A DNA stretch of 64,000 nucleotides from Streptomyces sp. TBY4 (GCF_024213195.1 NZ_JANAVF010000015.1:1-64000); one strand, 5' to 3'. Positions 25,273-33,292 are shown, numbered from the stretch's first letter. Translations and numbers: made by a program. The notes: generated by a model not told the origin, from the letters alone.

Positions 25273-25295
25273 ATCGTGCACCCGCCCACTGACAA
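25273..25295 (-). promoter_or_regulatory. RecA-NDp (PafBC-type) promoter of lhr
   Basis: Minus strand: TTGTCAGTGGG (25295-25285), six bases, CACGAT (25278-25273), six bases, ATG at 25266. The established RecA-NDp consensus is TTGTCAGTGGC-N6-TAGGGT; ten of eleven bases of the upstream element match and the spacing is exact. The -10 is the weak part. Confidence 0.7.
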
Positions 25296-25360
25296 CGGGC
25301 CGGACCTGTGGAAACACCCCGGCCGGGCGGGGCGCGGAATGCGGGGCGCAGAATGGGGGG

Positions 25361-26302
25361 ATGGGCACGGGGACCGGAGCGGGCGAGGGCCGCCGGGCAG
25401 CGGACGAGGGCCGCCGGGTGCCGGACGACGGCCGCCGGGAGTGGGCGCGGCACTGGCAGTACGCGGAACTGCCGGGGCTGGACCTGCTGCGCGCCCACTA
25501 CGTACGCCACACCTTCCCGCGCCACGCCCACGACGGGTACGTCATCGCGGCCGTCACCGGCGGCATCGAGGAGATCGGCCTGCCCGGAGACACCCTGCGC
25601 GCCGGGCTCGGCAGCGTGGTCCTGATCAACCCCGAGGTCCCGCACACCGCCCGCGCCGGGGTCCCCGAGGGCTGGGCCTACGCCACCCTGTACCCCTCCC
25701 GGGCCCTGATCACCGAGGTCGCCGCCGAGATCGGCACCCTGCGCGGGACCCCCGGCTTCACCGCCGGCCTGGTCGCCGACCCGCAGGCCTCGCAGGCCAT
25801 CGCCGAGGTCCACCGGGCCGCCGAGGCCGGCAACGCGCTGGCCGCGGACACCCTGCTGCGCGGGGTCGTGGCCAGGATGCTGACCCGGCACGCCGGGCCG
25901 CTGCCCGCCCGTACGGCCGCCCGGGCGGGAGCCGCCGACGCGGAACGGGCCCGGGCCCTCCTGGAGGAGCGGATGGGGGAGCCCCCGTCGCTGGAGCAGC
26001 TCGCGGCGGAGCTGGGCACGAGCCCCTTCGCCCTGCTGCGGGCCTTCCGGGACCGCTACGGCATGCCCCCGCACACCTGGCTGACCGACGCCCGGGTCCG
26101 GCGGGCGCGCCGGCTCCTCGACGCGGGGATCCCACCGGCCCAGGCGGCCGTCACCGTCGGCTTCACCGACCAGCCGCACCTGAACCGGCACTTCACGCGC
26201 ATCGTGGGGGTGCCGCCGGGGGCGTACCGGCGGGGGCGGACGGGCGGGCGGGGTCCCGATCATGGATCGGTCGGAGCCGGCCATCACCGCGATGCTCCGT
26301 GA
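25361..26302 (+). CDS. AraC-family transcriptional regulator
   Basis: 313 residues. After about 30 disordered residues comes a cupin-type ligand-binding domain (TFPRHAHDGYVIAAVTGGIEEIGLPGDTLRAG, VLINPEVPHTAR). The C-terminal double HTH (SLEQLAAELGTSPFALLRAFRDR, then AQAAVTVGFTDQPHLNRHF, VGVPPGAYRRG) is typical AraC. Divergent from lhr (94 bases between starts) and convergent with the nucleotidyltransferase remnant. In homologous AraC-AzlCD clusters such regulators control the amino-acid exporter; here azlC lies 625 bases downstream, beyond the pseudogene, so that role is plausible. CAGAAT six bases before ATG hints at a leaderless start. Confidence 0.87.
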   Translation: MGTGTGAGEGRRAADEGRRVPDDGRREWARHWQYAELPGLDLLRAHYVRHTFPRHAHDGYVIAAVTGGIEEIGLPGDTLRAGLGSVVLINPEVPHTARAGVPEGWAYATLYPSRALITEVAAEIGTLRGTPGFTAGLVADPQASQAIAEVHRAAEAGNALAADTLLRGVVARMLTRHAGPLPARTAARAGAADAERARALLEERMGEPPSLEQLAAELGTSPFALLRAFRDRYGMPPHTWLTDARVRRARRLLDAGIPPAQAAVTVGFTDQPHLNRHFTRIVGVPPGAYRRGRTGGRGPDHGSVGAGHHRDAP

Positions 26303-26876
26303 GTCGGTGAGCCGGTGAGGCGCCGGGCCTGGGCCAGCGCCGCGCGGGTCTCCTCGATCAGGGCCCTGGCCTCGGTCACCGTTGCCTTCAGGGACTCGGG
26401 GGTGGTGCCCGGGGTGCCCAGCAGGGTGCGGACGCGCTTGCCGAAGGCGGGGGGTGCGGAGGGGAGGAGTTCCGCCGCGGACAGGGCGCCCTTTTCGTTG
26501 AGGCACCAGCGGCGGTCCGCCGCGTAGAGGGCCTGGACGAGGATGCCGAAGGCGCGGGACAGGCAGAGGGAGACGTAGAGGGCGTCCGCGCGGGCCGCGC
26601 CCTTCGCGGCGCCCGCGGCGAGGAACTCCGCCTCCCAGGCACCGGCGATCAGGGCGTCGCGGAGGGGTTCCGGGTAGGACGAGAGCGAAGTGCGCAGGGC
26701 GGTCAGCTCGCCGGACGGGTCCGCGAGTACCTGGCCCAGGGCCACCTCGCCCGGGTAGCACGGGGACCAGATTCGGGGCGGCGCTCGCCGCGGGCCCGGC
26801 TGCCGCCGAGCATGACTCCGCGCACACCGAGCACCTCGGCCAGCCGCTGAGCCATTTCCTTGATCACTTCGTGCAT
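26284..26876 (-). pseudogene. Decayed nucleotidyltransferase-domain gene with internal deletion and frameshift
   Basis: The N-terminal part reads MHEVIKEMAQRLAEVLGVRGVMLGGSRARGE from ATG 26876: the GGSxARG motif of a nucleotidyltransferase fold. Near 26770-26790 this frame loses sense and a different frame continues with IWSPCYPGEVALGQVLADPSGELTALR and about 140 further normal residues to the stop at 26284. The catalytic Asp-x-Asp segment that should follow GGSRARGE is missing. So the gene has lost an internal segment and the reading frame. The 3' end overlaps the AraC gene by 19 bases, convergently. Substrate of the parent enzyme unknown. Confidence 0.75.
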
Positions 26877-26927
26877 GGTGCAAGAACGTACAAGACCGGG
26901 CGGGAGCGGCCACCGTAAGTTCGGGGC

Positions 26928-27662
26928 GTGGGAGAACAGAGGATGGTCGTACGAGAAGGATCCGGGCGGGAGGTCCCCGCCGGGGCGGCCGCGGCGGACA
27001 AGCCGCGGGCCGCCGTGATGCGGGACGCGCTCGGCGTCGGAGTGGCGGTCGGGCTGTCCGGCTTCGCCTTCGGGGTGACCGCCGCCGGGGCCGGGGTGAG
27101 CACCCTGCAGGCGTGCGTGCTGAGCCTGCTGGTGTTCACCGGAGCTTCGCAGTTCGCGCTGGTCGGGGCACTGGCCGCGGGCGGGAACCCCTTCACGGCC
27201 GCCGCCGGGGCCTTCTTCCTCGGGACCCGCAACGCCTTCTACGGGCTGCGGCTGTCCCAGCTGCTCGCGCTGCCCAGGAGCGTACGGCCGTTCGCCGCGC
27301 ACTGGGTGATCGACGAGACCACCGCCGTGGCCCTGGCCCAGCCCGACCGGAAGTCGGCCCGGCTCGGCTTCACCGTCACCGGGCTGTCCCTCTACGTCCT
27401 GTGGAACCTCACCACCCTGCTCGGCGCGCTCGGCGCCGAGGCCCTCGGGGACACCAGGGCGTGGGGGCTGGACGCCGCCGGGCCGGCGGTGTTCCTGGCG
27501 CTGCTCGCGCCGATGCTGAAGAGCGGCACCGAGCGGGCCGTCGCCGCGCTCGCCCTCGTGCTCGGGCTGGGCCTGCTGCCCGTACTGCCCGCCGGGGTGC
27601 CCGTACTGATCGCGGCGCTGGCCGCGCCGATCGTGCTGTGGATGAAGGGACGCCGCCCGTGA
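26928..27662 (+). CDS. azlC: AzlC: branched-chain amino acid exporter, large subunit
   Basis: 244 residues with about six or seven membrane helices; family motifs are GLSGFAFGVTA, LVFTGASQFALVGALAAGGNP, FFLGTRNAFYGLRLSQLL and HWVIDETTAVA. AzlC with the small subunit AzlD exports branched-chain amino acids or analogues. TAAGTT (26916-26921) followed by six bases and GTG at 26928 suggests a leaderless start there; ATG 26943 is the alternative. The stop overlaps the azlD start (GTGA), indicating translational coupling. Confidence 0.9.
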   Translation: MGEQRMVVREGSGREVPAGAAAADKPRAAVMRDALGVGVAVGLSGFAFGVTAAGAGVSTLQACVLSLLVFTGASQFALVGALAAGGNPFTAAAGAFFLGTRNAFYGLRLSQLLALPRSVRPFAAHWVIDETTAVALAQPDRKSARLGFTVTGLSLYVLWNLTTLLGALGAEALGDTRAWGLDAAGPAVFLALLAPMLKSGTERAVAALALVLGLGLLPVLPAGVPVLIAALAAPIVLWMKGRRP

Positions 27663-27967
27663 ACGTCTGGATCGCCATCGGGCTCACCGTCGTCGGCTGC
27701 TACGCCGTCAAGCTCGCCGGACTGCTCGTCCCCGCCGGAGTCCTGGAACGGCCCGCGGTGCGCAAGCTCGCGGCCCTCCTGCCGGTCGCGCTGCTCGCCG
27801 CGCTCACCGCGCAGCAGACCTTCGCCACCGGGCAGGAGCTCGTGCTCGACGCCCGCGCCGCCGGGCTCGCGGCCGCGGGGGTCGCGCTGCTGCTGCGGGC
27901 CCCGTTCCTCGTGGTGGTCGCGGCGGCCGTCGCCGTCACCGCGGGGCTGCGGGCCCTGGGAGGTTAG
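27659..27967 (+). CDS. azlD: AzlD: branched-chain amino acid exporter, small subunit
   Basis: 102 residues with three to four membrane helices (WIAIGLTVVGCYAVKLAGLLV, LAALLPVALLAALTA, VALLLRAPFLVVVAAAVAVTA). The RKLAALLPVALLAALTAQQTF stretch fits AzlD. It overlaps azlC by four bases. The 3' end overlaps the convergent toroid-protein gene by 32 bases. Confidence 0.88.
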   Translation: MNVWIAIGLTVVGCYAVKLAGLLVPAGVLERPAVRKLAALLPVALLAALTAQQTFATGQELVLDARAAGLAAAGVALLLRAPFLVVVAAAVAVTAGLRALGG

Positions 27968-28955
27968 CCGCGGCGGGCAGCCGCCCGTACGCGCGCAGGG
28001 TCAGCAGCGCCTCCAGCGTGGCGATCGGGCGCCGCTCCAGCGAGCTGCCCGGCGCCCACGCCCCCCGGTGCACCGGCCAGCCGCCGTCCGGCTGCTGCAG
28101 TCCGGCCAGGAAGCGGAGCGAGCCGTAGAGCTCCGCGTCCGTGAACCAGCCGCGGGCGAGGGACTCCGGGCGGCGGGCGAGGTCGTACGGGTACAGGTGC
28201 TCGCCCGGCGCGAGGCCGGGGACCGGCGGGTACGCGTCCTGCGGCGCGGGGTCCAGTACGACGAGCCCCCGCTCGCGGACGAGGCGCCCCAGCCGGTCGG
28301 CGGCCGCGGCGGCCCGGGCCCGGTCGGGGACCCCGTCGAGGAAGGCCACCGCGCTCTGGACCTCGTACGGGTGCCAGTGGCGCAGGTTCTCCACCCGGTC
28401 CCAGCAGAAGTCCGTGGCCCGGAACAGCCACGCGTGCCACACCCGGTTGCGGTGCAGGATCCCGACGACGGGGCCGGTGGCCAGCAGGTCGCCCGGCGGA
28501 TCGTCGTGCAGCGGGTGGTACGGGGCCGCCGGATAGCCGCCGGAGGCCGGGGCGGTCGCCGGGAGCGCACCGTCCGGGGTGGAGACCCGGGTCAGGTGGG
28601 CGCAGAGCCGCTCGACGCGCTGCCCGGCGCAGCGGCCGAGGCCGTCCAGGACGCGCAGGGCGTGGGCGGTGTGCAGCGGGTGGCTCAGCGGGCCGCGCAG
28701 ATCCGGGTCGAGGGCGTGGCCGTAGCCGCCGTCGCCGCCGAGGTAGGCGCCGAGGGCGGTGTCGACCGGGTCGGCGTCCCCGCCGAGGAAGTGGAACGCG
28801 AACCGCCGCTGCTCCAGCACGCGGGCCGTGAGCCAGATGAACTGCTCGGCGCGGGCCAGCGCGGTGGTCGTCGCCGCCGTTGTCGTTGTCGCCGTCGGGG
28901 TCTTCGAGGTCGTCGCGCTCGTCGCCGCCGGGGCGCGGGCTTCGTCTCCAGGCAT
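27936..28955 (-). CDS. Terpenoid-cyclase/prenyltransferase-like alpha-toroid protein
   Basis: 339 residues from ATG 28955; the open frame extends far upstream, but homologous-looking sequence begins only after MPGDEAR. After a Thr/Ala-rich N-terminus of 35 residues the protein has repeats typical of alpha/alpha toroids: YLGGDGGYGHALDPDLRGP, DGALPATAPASGGYP, and near the C-terminus FLAGLQQPDGGWPVHRGAW, which resembles the QW motif of squalene cyclases. The catalytic DxDD of cyclases is not seen, so it may be a catalytically inert or sugar-binding relative. No signal peptide. Function unknown. It converges on azlD. Confidence 0.7.
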   Translation of the reverse strand: MPGDEARAPAATSATTSKTPTATTTTAATTTALARAEQFIWLTARVLEQRRFAFHFLGGDADPVDTALGAYLGGDGGYGHALDPDLRGPLSHPLHTAHALRVLDGLGRCAGQRVERLCAHLTRVSTPDGALPATAPASGGYPAAPYHPLHDDPPGDLLATGPVVGILHRNRVWHAWLFRATDFCWDRVENLRHWHPYEVQSAVAFLDGVPDRARAAAAADRLGRLVRERGLVVLDPAPQDAYPPVPGLAPGEHLYPYDLARRPESLARGWFTDAELYGSLRFLAGLQQPDGGWPVHRGAWAPGSSLERRPIATLEALLTLRAYGRLPAAANLPGPAAPR

Positions 28956-29036
28956 GCCAGGAACCGTAGGGGCCCGCGCTGGGCCGGGGTGGCCGGAACG
29001 GGGAGGGTGCACTCTCCGGGGCGGGATACTGGAGGC

Positions 29037-29231
29037 ATGCGGTTGACGATTTTCTGGGAGCGGATGGCCGAGCACTTCGGCGCGGGCTATGCGGACTCCT
29101 TCGCGCGGGACCACGTCATGACGGAGCTCGGGGGACGTACGGTGCACGAGGCGCTGGACGCGGGCTGGGAGACCAAGGACGTGTGGCGCGCGGTGTGTTC
29201 GGCGGTCGACGTGCCGGCGTCGCTGCGCTAG
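29037..29231 (+). CDS. DUF3046 family small protein
   Basis: A 64-residue protein beginning MRLTIFWERMAEHFGAGYADSFARD and ending DVWRAVCSAVDVPASLR, the signature of DUF3046, a small actinobacterial family almost always found near recA, as here (recA is 4.7 kb downstream). GATACT lies six bases before ATG 29037, so the mRNA may be leaderless; GGAGG at 29031 is too close to serve as ribosome site. Role unknown. Confidence 0.88.
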   Translation: MRLTIFWERMAEHFGAGYADSFARDHVMTELGGRTVHEALDAGWETKDVWRAVCSAVDVPASLR

Positions 29232-29284
29232 CGGGGCCGCGGGGCCGCGGCGGGGCACGCGGCGCCGGAGCGCGGGCCGAACGC

Positions 29285-29484
29285 CCGGGGCGGGGTTCCG
29301 GGTGACCGCTTCGCGGTGCGCGGGGCCGGAGTGCCGGTCGGGACGGGGCCGGTTCGGCGTCCGGGGCGGGGTTCCGGGTGACCGCTTCGCGGTGCGCGGG
29401 GCCTGTGCGACGGCCGGCCGGGACGGGGGTCGGTTCGATGCCCGGGGTGGGGCCTCGGGCGACCGCTTCGCGGTACGCGGGGCC
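29285..29484 (+). repeat. Three 43-bp direct repeats between DUF3046 and AI-2E genes
   Basis: Copies at 29285-29327 and 29361-29403 are identical (CCGGGGCGGGGTTCCGGGTG...). A third at 29442-29484 has a few changes. Spacing is 76 and 81 bases. Each copy contains ACCGC-TTC-GCGGT, a small hairpin, so the block resembles REP elements. No ORF is supported here. Confidence 0.8.
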
Positions 29485-29504
29485 GGTGGGCCAGACTGGG
29501 CGGC

Positions 29505-30983
29505 GTGGCAGCCAGCGATGAGACGACCGACCAGAACCCGGCCCCCCGGGGCGCGCCGCCGCCTCCCGGCCCGGCGGCACCGGGCGATCCCTCGGCCGCA
29601 GGGCCCGTAGCGCGGGATCCCGGGGCGGGAGATCCCGTGGAGGGGGACGCGGGAGCTGGGGCTTCGGCGGCAGGGGACCCGGGAGCTGGAGCCCGGGGAG
29701 CAGGAGACACGGGCGCGGGAGCCCCGGCAGCGGGAGCTGCGGGAGCGGGAGACCCGGCAGCGGGAGCCCCGGCGGCGGGAGCTGCGGGAGCTGAGGGGCC
29801 GGGCGCGGGAGATCCGGCGGTGTCCGGGGCTGGCGTAGGGCGGTCTGCGTTGGGGGGACCCGACCGGGCGGCGGATGCGCGGATGCCGCGGTGGTTGCCG
29901 CGGGCGGTGGTGCTCGTGCTGGCCCTGGTGGCCTGTTTTCAGCTCGGCAGCTGGGCCTTCCACCAGCTCATCGGGCTGCTCGTCAACATCCTGATCGCCT
30001 TCTTCCTGGCGCTCGCGATCGAACCGGCCGTGGCCAGGATGGCGGCCCGCGGCATGCGCCGCGGGCTCGCCACCTTCCTGGTGTTCCTCGGGGTGTTCGT
30101 CGCGTCCCTCGGCTTCGTCGTCCTGCTCGGCTCGGTCCTCGCCGGGCAGATCGTCGACCTGGTGGAGGGCTTCCCCAGCTATCTCGACTCGCTGATCGAC
30201 TCCATCAACGACACCTTCCACACGGACCTGTCCCGGCTGGAGATCCAGGACAGCCTGCTGCGCTCGGACTGGCTGCAGAAGTACGTGCAGAACAGCGCGA
30301 CCGGAGTGCTCGACGTGTCCGCCACCGTGCTCGGCGGACTGTTCAAGCTGCTGACGATCGGTCTGTTCTCCTTCTACTTCGCCGCCGACGGGCCGCGACT
30401 GCGCCGCGCCCTGTGCTCCGTACTGCCGCCCGCCAAGCAGGCGGAGGTGCTGAGGGCTTGGGAGATCGCCGTCACCAAGACGGGCGGATACCTCTACTCC
30501 CGCGGGCTGATGGCGCTGATCTCCGGGATCGCGCACTACATCCTCTTCGCGGTGCTCGGCGTGCCCTACGCGCCCGCGCTCGCGGTGTGGGTGGGGCTGG
30601 TGTCGCAGTTCATCCCCACCATCGGCACCTACCTGGCGGGCGCGCTGCCGATGCTGATCGCCTTCACGGTCAACCCCTGGTACGCGCTGTACGTCCTCGG
30701 ATTCGTGGTGGTGTACCAGCAGTTCGAGAACTACGTGCTCCAGCCGAAGCTCACCTCGAAGACGGTGGACATCCACCCGGCGGTGGCCTTCGGATCGGTC
30801 ATCGCGGGCACCGCCCTGCTGGGCGCGGTCGGGGCGCTCATCGCGATCCCGGCCGTCGCCACGATGCAGGCCTTCCTCGGCGCGTACGTGAGGCGGTACG
30901 CGGTGACCGGGGAGGACGACGCTCCCGGCGGGAGCGCTACTGCTCCCCGGCGCCGCCGAGTACGGATTCCAGGGCTTCGGTGA
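29505..30983 (+). CDS. AI-2E family transporter (UPF0118) with long Gly/Ala/Pro-rich N-terminus
   Basis: 492 residues. Residues 1-125 are a low-complexity tail built of AGDPAAGAPAAG-like repeats. From about 130 come seven or so membrane helices (VVLVLALVACFQLGSW, LLVNILIAFFLALAIEPAVA, FLVFLGVFVASLGFVVLLGS, LLTIGLFSFYFAADGPRLRR) and the conserved GLVSQFIPTIGTYLAGALPMLIAF and VVYQQFENYVLQPKL. Family members include the quorum-signal exporter TqsA and Na+/H+ antiporters; substrate here unknown. GTG 29505 has no good ribosome site. The C-terminus overlaps the convergent Clp-N gene by 47 bases. Confidence 0.86.
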   Translation: MAASDETTDQNPAPRGAPPPPGPAAPGDPSAAGPVARDPGAGDPVEGDAGAGASAAGDPGAGARGAGDTGAGAPAAGAAGAGDPAAGAPAAGAAGAEGPGAGDPAVSGAGVGRSALGGPDRAADARMPRWLPRAVVLVLALVACFQLGSWAFHQLIGLLVNILIAFFLALAIEPAVARMAARGMRRGLATFLVFLGVFVASLGFVVLLGSVLAGQIVDLVEGFPSYLDSLIDSINDTFHTDLSRLEIQDSLLRSDWLQKYVQNSATGVLDVSATVLGGLFKLLTIGLFSFYFAADGPRLRRALCSVLPPAKQAEVLRAWEIAVTKTGGYLYSRGLMALISGIAHYILFAVLGVPYAPALAVWVGLVSQFIPTIGTYLAGALPMLIAFTVNPWYALYVLGFVVVYQQFENYVLQPKLTSKTVDIHPAVAFGSVIAGTALLGAVGALIAIPAVATMQAFLGAYVRRYAVTGEDDAPGGSATAPRRRRVRIPGLR

Positions 30984-31695
30984 CGGCCGCCTCGGTGGCG
31001 GCCTTGCCGATGCCGAGGGAGGAGAGCACGCCTTCGCCGTCCTCGAGTTCGAGGAGCGCGAGCAGGATGTGCTCGGTCCCCACGTAGCCGTGGCCCAGGC
31101 GCAGGGATTCGCGGAAGGTGAGCTCGAGCGCCTTCTTCGCGGCGGCGTCGAAGGGCACGAGCTCGGGGACCTCGGCGGCGGGCGCGGGCAGGACCGCGGT
31201 CGCGGCGGCGCGCACGTCCTCCGGGGCGGGCCCCTGCGCGCGCAGGACGTGCGAGGCGAGGGACTCGGGATCGGCGAGCAGTCCGAGCACCAGGTGGGCG
31301 GTGGCGATCTCGGTGTTGCCGGCCGCGCGGGCCTCGTTCTGGGCGGTGACGACGACGTTGCGGGCGCGGGGCGTGAACCGGCCGAAGCCCTGCGCGGCGT
31401 CGACGTCGGCGCCCTCCCCGGCCTTGTCGGCCTTGGGGACGAAGCGCTTCTGGGCGGCCTGTCGGGTGACGCCCATGCTGCGGCCGATGTCGGTCCAGGA
31501 GGCGCCGGAGCGGCGGGCCTGGTCGACGAAGTGGCCGATGAGGTGGTCCGCGACGTCCCCGAGGGCCTCGGCGGCGACGACCGCGCCGCTGAGCTGCTCC
31601 AGGGTGTCGGTGTGGACCTTCTTGATGGCCTCGATGAGGTCGTCGAGGCGTACGGGATTGGTCATGCGAACGGGTTCCACCGAAGGGTTCGTCAT
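30937..31695 (-). CDS. Clp N-domain protein fused to a helix-turn-helix
   Basis: 252 residues. Residues 10-85 look like a DNA-binding segment (ASWTDIGRSMGVTRQAAQKRFVP is a clear HTH). From about 105 two Clp-N repeats follow (GRFTPRARNVVVTAQNEARAAGNTEIATAHLVLGLL, and AKKALELTFRESLRLGHGYVGTEHILLALLE), the adaptor-binding domain of ClpC/ClpA. The AAA+ ATPase domains are absent. It is therefore not an unfoldase, but a regulator that may sense Clp adaptors or damaged protein through the ClpN domain. Its promoter carries two CAACC-N3-GGTTG palindromes, suggesting autorepression. TAGGGT lies seven bases before ATG 31695, so the mRNA may be leaderless. Confidence 0.82.
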   Translation of the reverse strand: MTNPSVEPVRMTNPVRLDDLIEAIKKVHTDTLEQLSGAVVAAEALGDVADHLIGHFVDQARRSGASWTDIGRSMGVTRQAAQKRFVPKADKAGEGADVDAAQGFGRFTPRARNVVVTAQNEARAAGNTEIATAHLVLGLLADPESLASHVLRAQGPAPEDVRAAATAVLPAPAAEVPELVPFDAAAKKALELTFRESLRLGHGYVGTEHILLALLELEDGEGVLSSLGIGKAATEAAVTEALESVLGGAGEQ

Positions 31696-31700
31696 GGAGG

Positions 31701-31742
31701 CAACCCTAGGTTGACAGTCGGGGGAGCGTCAACCCCGGGTTG
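31701..31742 (-). promoter_or_regulatory. Promoter of the Clp-N/HTH gene with two CAACC-N3-GGTTG operators
   Basis: Minus strand: TTGACG (31732-31727), 18-base spacer, TAGGGT (31708-31703), seven bases, ATG 31695. Palindrome 1, CAACC-CTA-GGTTG (31701-31713), covers the -10. Palindrome 2, CAACC-CCG-GGTTG (31730-31742), overlaps the -35. Centres are 29 bases apart. A protein bound at both would block the promoter. Confidence 0.7.
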
Positions 31743-32315
31743 TCAGTTTCGGTCCCGTGGCCGGTCCCGCAGGGGGAAGCTCGCGCGCTCGTGCCAGGCC
31801 GTCCCGTCGTAGGCCACCAGGTCGACGGCGCGGACGCGGGTGGTGAGGGGGAGCCGGCCGTTCAGGTCCGCCTGGGCGGCGTCCAGGTCCGCCTCCGGGG
31901 CGCGCTGGGCCACGGTGAGGTGCGGGACCGGGTCCGGATAGCGGCCGCCGTAGGGCCGCACATCCGGCCAGCGTTCGGTGATCGCGCGGGTCAGCCGGCG
32001 CAGCGGGGCGTCCGGCTCCGGGGCGAGCCAGAGCATCCCCGGGAACCGGCCGGTCCGCTCGAAACGCAGGTCGAAGGCGGGGTGCGGATGCAGGGCCGCG
32101 GCGATCCCGGCGTGGACCGAGGCGTCGATCAGGCCCTCCGGGAGGAACGGGTAGAGCACGCTCACGTGCGCCGGCACCCCGGCCCCGGCCCGGGCGGCGG
32201 GGTCGATCCGCTCCCGCCAGCCCCGGACGGCGGGCTCCGCCTCGGGTATCCGCACGATGAGCGCGGTGCGGCCGGCGGGGAACGGGCGGGGGGCGGCCTC
32301 CGGGGTGTCCGTCAT
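31743..32315 (-). CDS. 2H phosphoesterase / 2'-5' RNA ligase family protein
   Basis: 190 residues with the two catalytic HxT/S motifs of the 2H superfamily: HVSVLYPF near residue 50 and HLTVAQRA near 132. The fold is that of LigT-like cyclic phosphodiesterases, which act on 2',3'-cyclic or 2'-5' linked RNA ends. Substrate unknown. No ribosome site is seen before ATG 32315. The stop lies beside the second Clp-N operator, so the two minus-strand genes are separate transcription units. Confidence 0.85.
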   Translation of the reverse strand: MTDTPEAAPRPFPAGRTALIVRIPEAEPAVRGWRERIDPAARAGAGVPAHVSVLYPFLPEGLIDASVHAGIAAALHPHPAFDLRFERTGRFPGMLWLAPEPDAPLRRLTRAITERWPDVRPYGGRYPDPVPHLTVAQRAPEADLDAAQADLNGRLPLTTRVRAVDLVAYDGTAWHERASFPLRDRPRDRN

Positions 32316-32448
32316 GTCAACGGATCATGCCAGCCCGTCCTGCGGGCCGGGCGGGCGGTGGATCTACGCTGTGGGGGCTTGATCGGGCGAGCTGCGGCGG
32401 GGGCACCGGATAGGGTGGGAACTGGGGGCGGCCGGCCTGGCGGCCGGG

Positions 32449-33195
32449 ATGCTGATCGCGGTGGTGACCGCTCCGGTCGGCGTCTCCGGCGCGGTGTTCC
32501 TCCTCCCGGTGCAGCTCAGCGTCTTCGCCGTGCCCAACCCCGCCGTCACGCCCACGAACCTGCTCTACAACGTCGTCGCGGGACCCGGCGCCCTCCTGCG
32601 CTACCGCCGTGACGGCGCCCTGCGGGGACCGCTCGTACGCCGGCTGGTCCTCGGCACGCTGCCCGGCGTGGTCGCCGGAGCCGTCATCCGCGTCTTCGCC
32701 CTCCCCGGCCCCCACGTCTTCCGGCTCCTGGTCGCCGCCCTGATGCTGCCGCTCGGGCTCTGGCTCATCGCCCGCACCCTGCGCCCCGGAACTCCGGAGG
32801 ACCGGCGGCCGGAACCCGCCCCCCGCACGGTGACCGGCCTGGCGCTCGCCGTCGGGGTCGTGGGCGGCATCTACGGCATCGGCGGCGGCTCGATCCTCGG
32901 TCCCGTGCTGGTCGGTCGCGGCGTCCCCGTGGCCAGGGTGGCCCCGGCCGCGCTCGCCTCCACCTTCGCCACCTCCCTGGTCGGAGCCGGCACCTACGCC
33001 CTGCTGTCCACGGCCCACAGCGGCAGCATCGCCCCCGACTGGTTCCTCGGCCTCAGCTGCGGCGCCGGGGGCCTCATCGGCGGCTACCTCGGAGCCCGCC
33101 TCCAGCCGCACCTGCCGGAAACCCTGCTCCGCCTCCTGCTCGGCGCCCTGGCCGCCGCGCTCGGGGCCGTCTACGCGGTCGGCGCACTGCGCTGA
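32449..33195 (+). CDS. TauE/SafE family sulfite/anion exporter
   Basis: 248 residues and about eight membrane helices. Family motifs: APVGVSGAVFLLPVQ, NLLYNVVAGPGALLRYRR near the N-terminus, and GVVGGIYGIGGGSILGPVLV in the second half, with LIGGYLGARLQP. Such proteins export sulfite, sulfonates or related anions. ATG 32449 is the only ATG/GTG/TTG start near the N-terminus, but the frame stays meaningful for 12 residues upstream (WELGAAGLAAG), so a non-canonical CTG start cannot be excluded. Confidence 0.83.
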   Translation: MLIAVVTAPVGVSGAVFLLPVQLSVFAVPNPAVTPTNLLYNVVAGPGALLRYRRDGALRGPLVRRLVLGTLPGVVAGAVIRVFALPGPHVFRLLVAALMLPLGLWLIARTLRPGTPEDRRPEPAPRTVTGLALAVGVVGGIYGIGGGSILGPVLVGRGVPVARVAPAALASTFATSLVGAGTYALLSTAHSGSIAPDWFLGLSCGAGGLIGGYLGARLQPHLPETLLRLLLGALAAALGAVYAVGALR

Positions 33196-33292
33196 CCCGC
33201 CCGGCCGGGCATCGCCGTGGAGAATGGACCGACGGCCTCGCGCCGCTCCACGGGCGGGCATGCGGGGCCGCACCGCGCCGCCCGGAGGTTCT

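Noticed and set aside
22340..26827. A 1495-codon minus-strand frame over lhr and the AraC gene
   Set aside because: It is out of frame with lhr, whose helicase motifs are intact, and its product is Arg/Gly/Pro low complexity.
31739..31752. TTGTCAGT at the end of the 2H phosphoesterase gene, as another RecA-NDp element
   Set aside because: Only eight bases match, no TANNNT follows at six bases, and the orientation has no gene start downstream.
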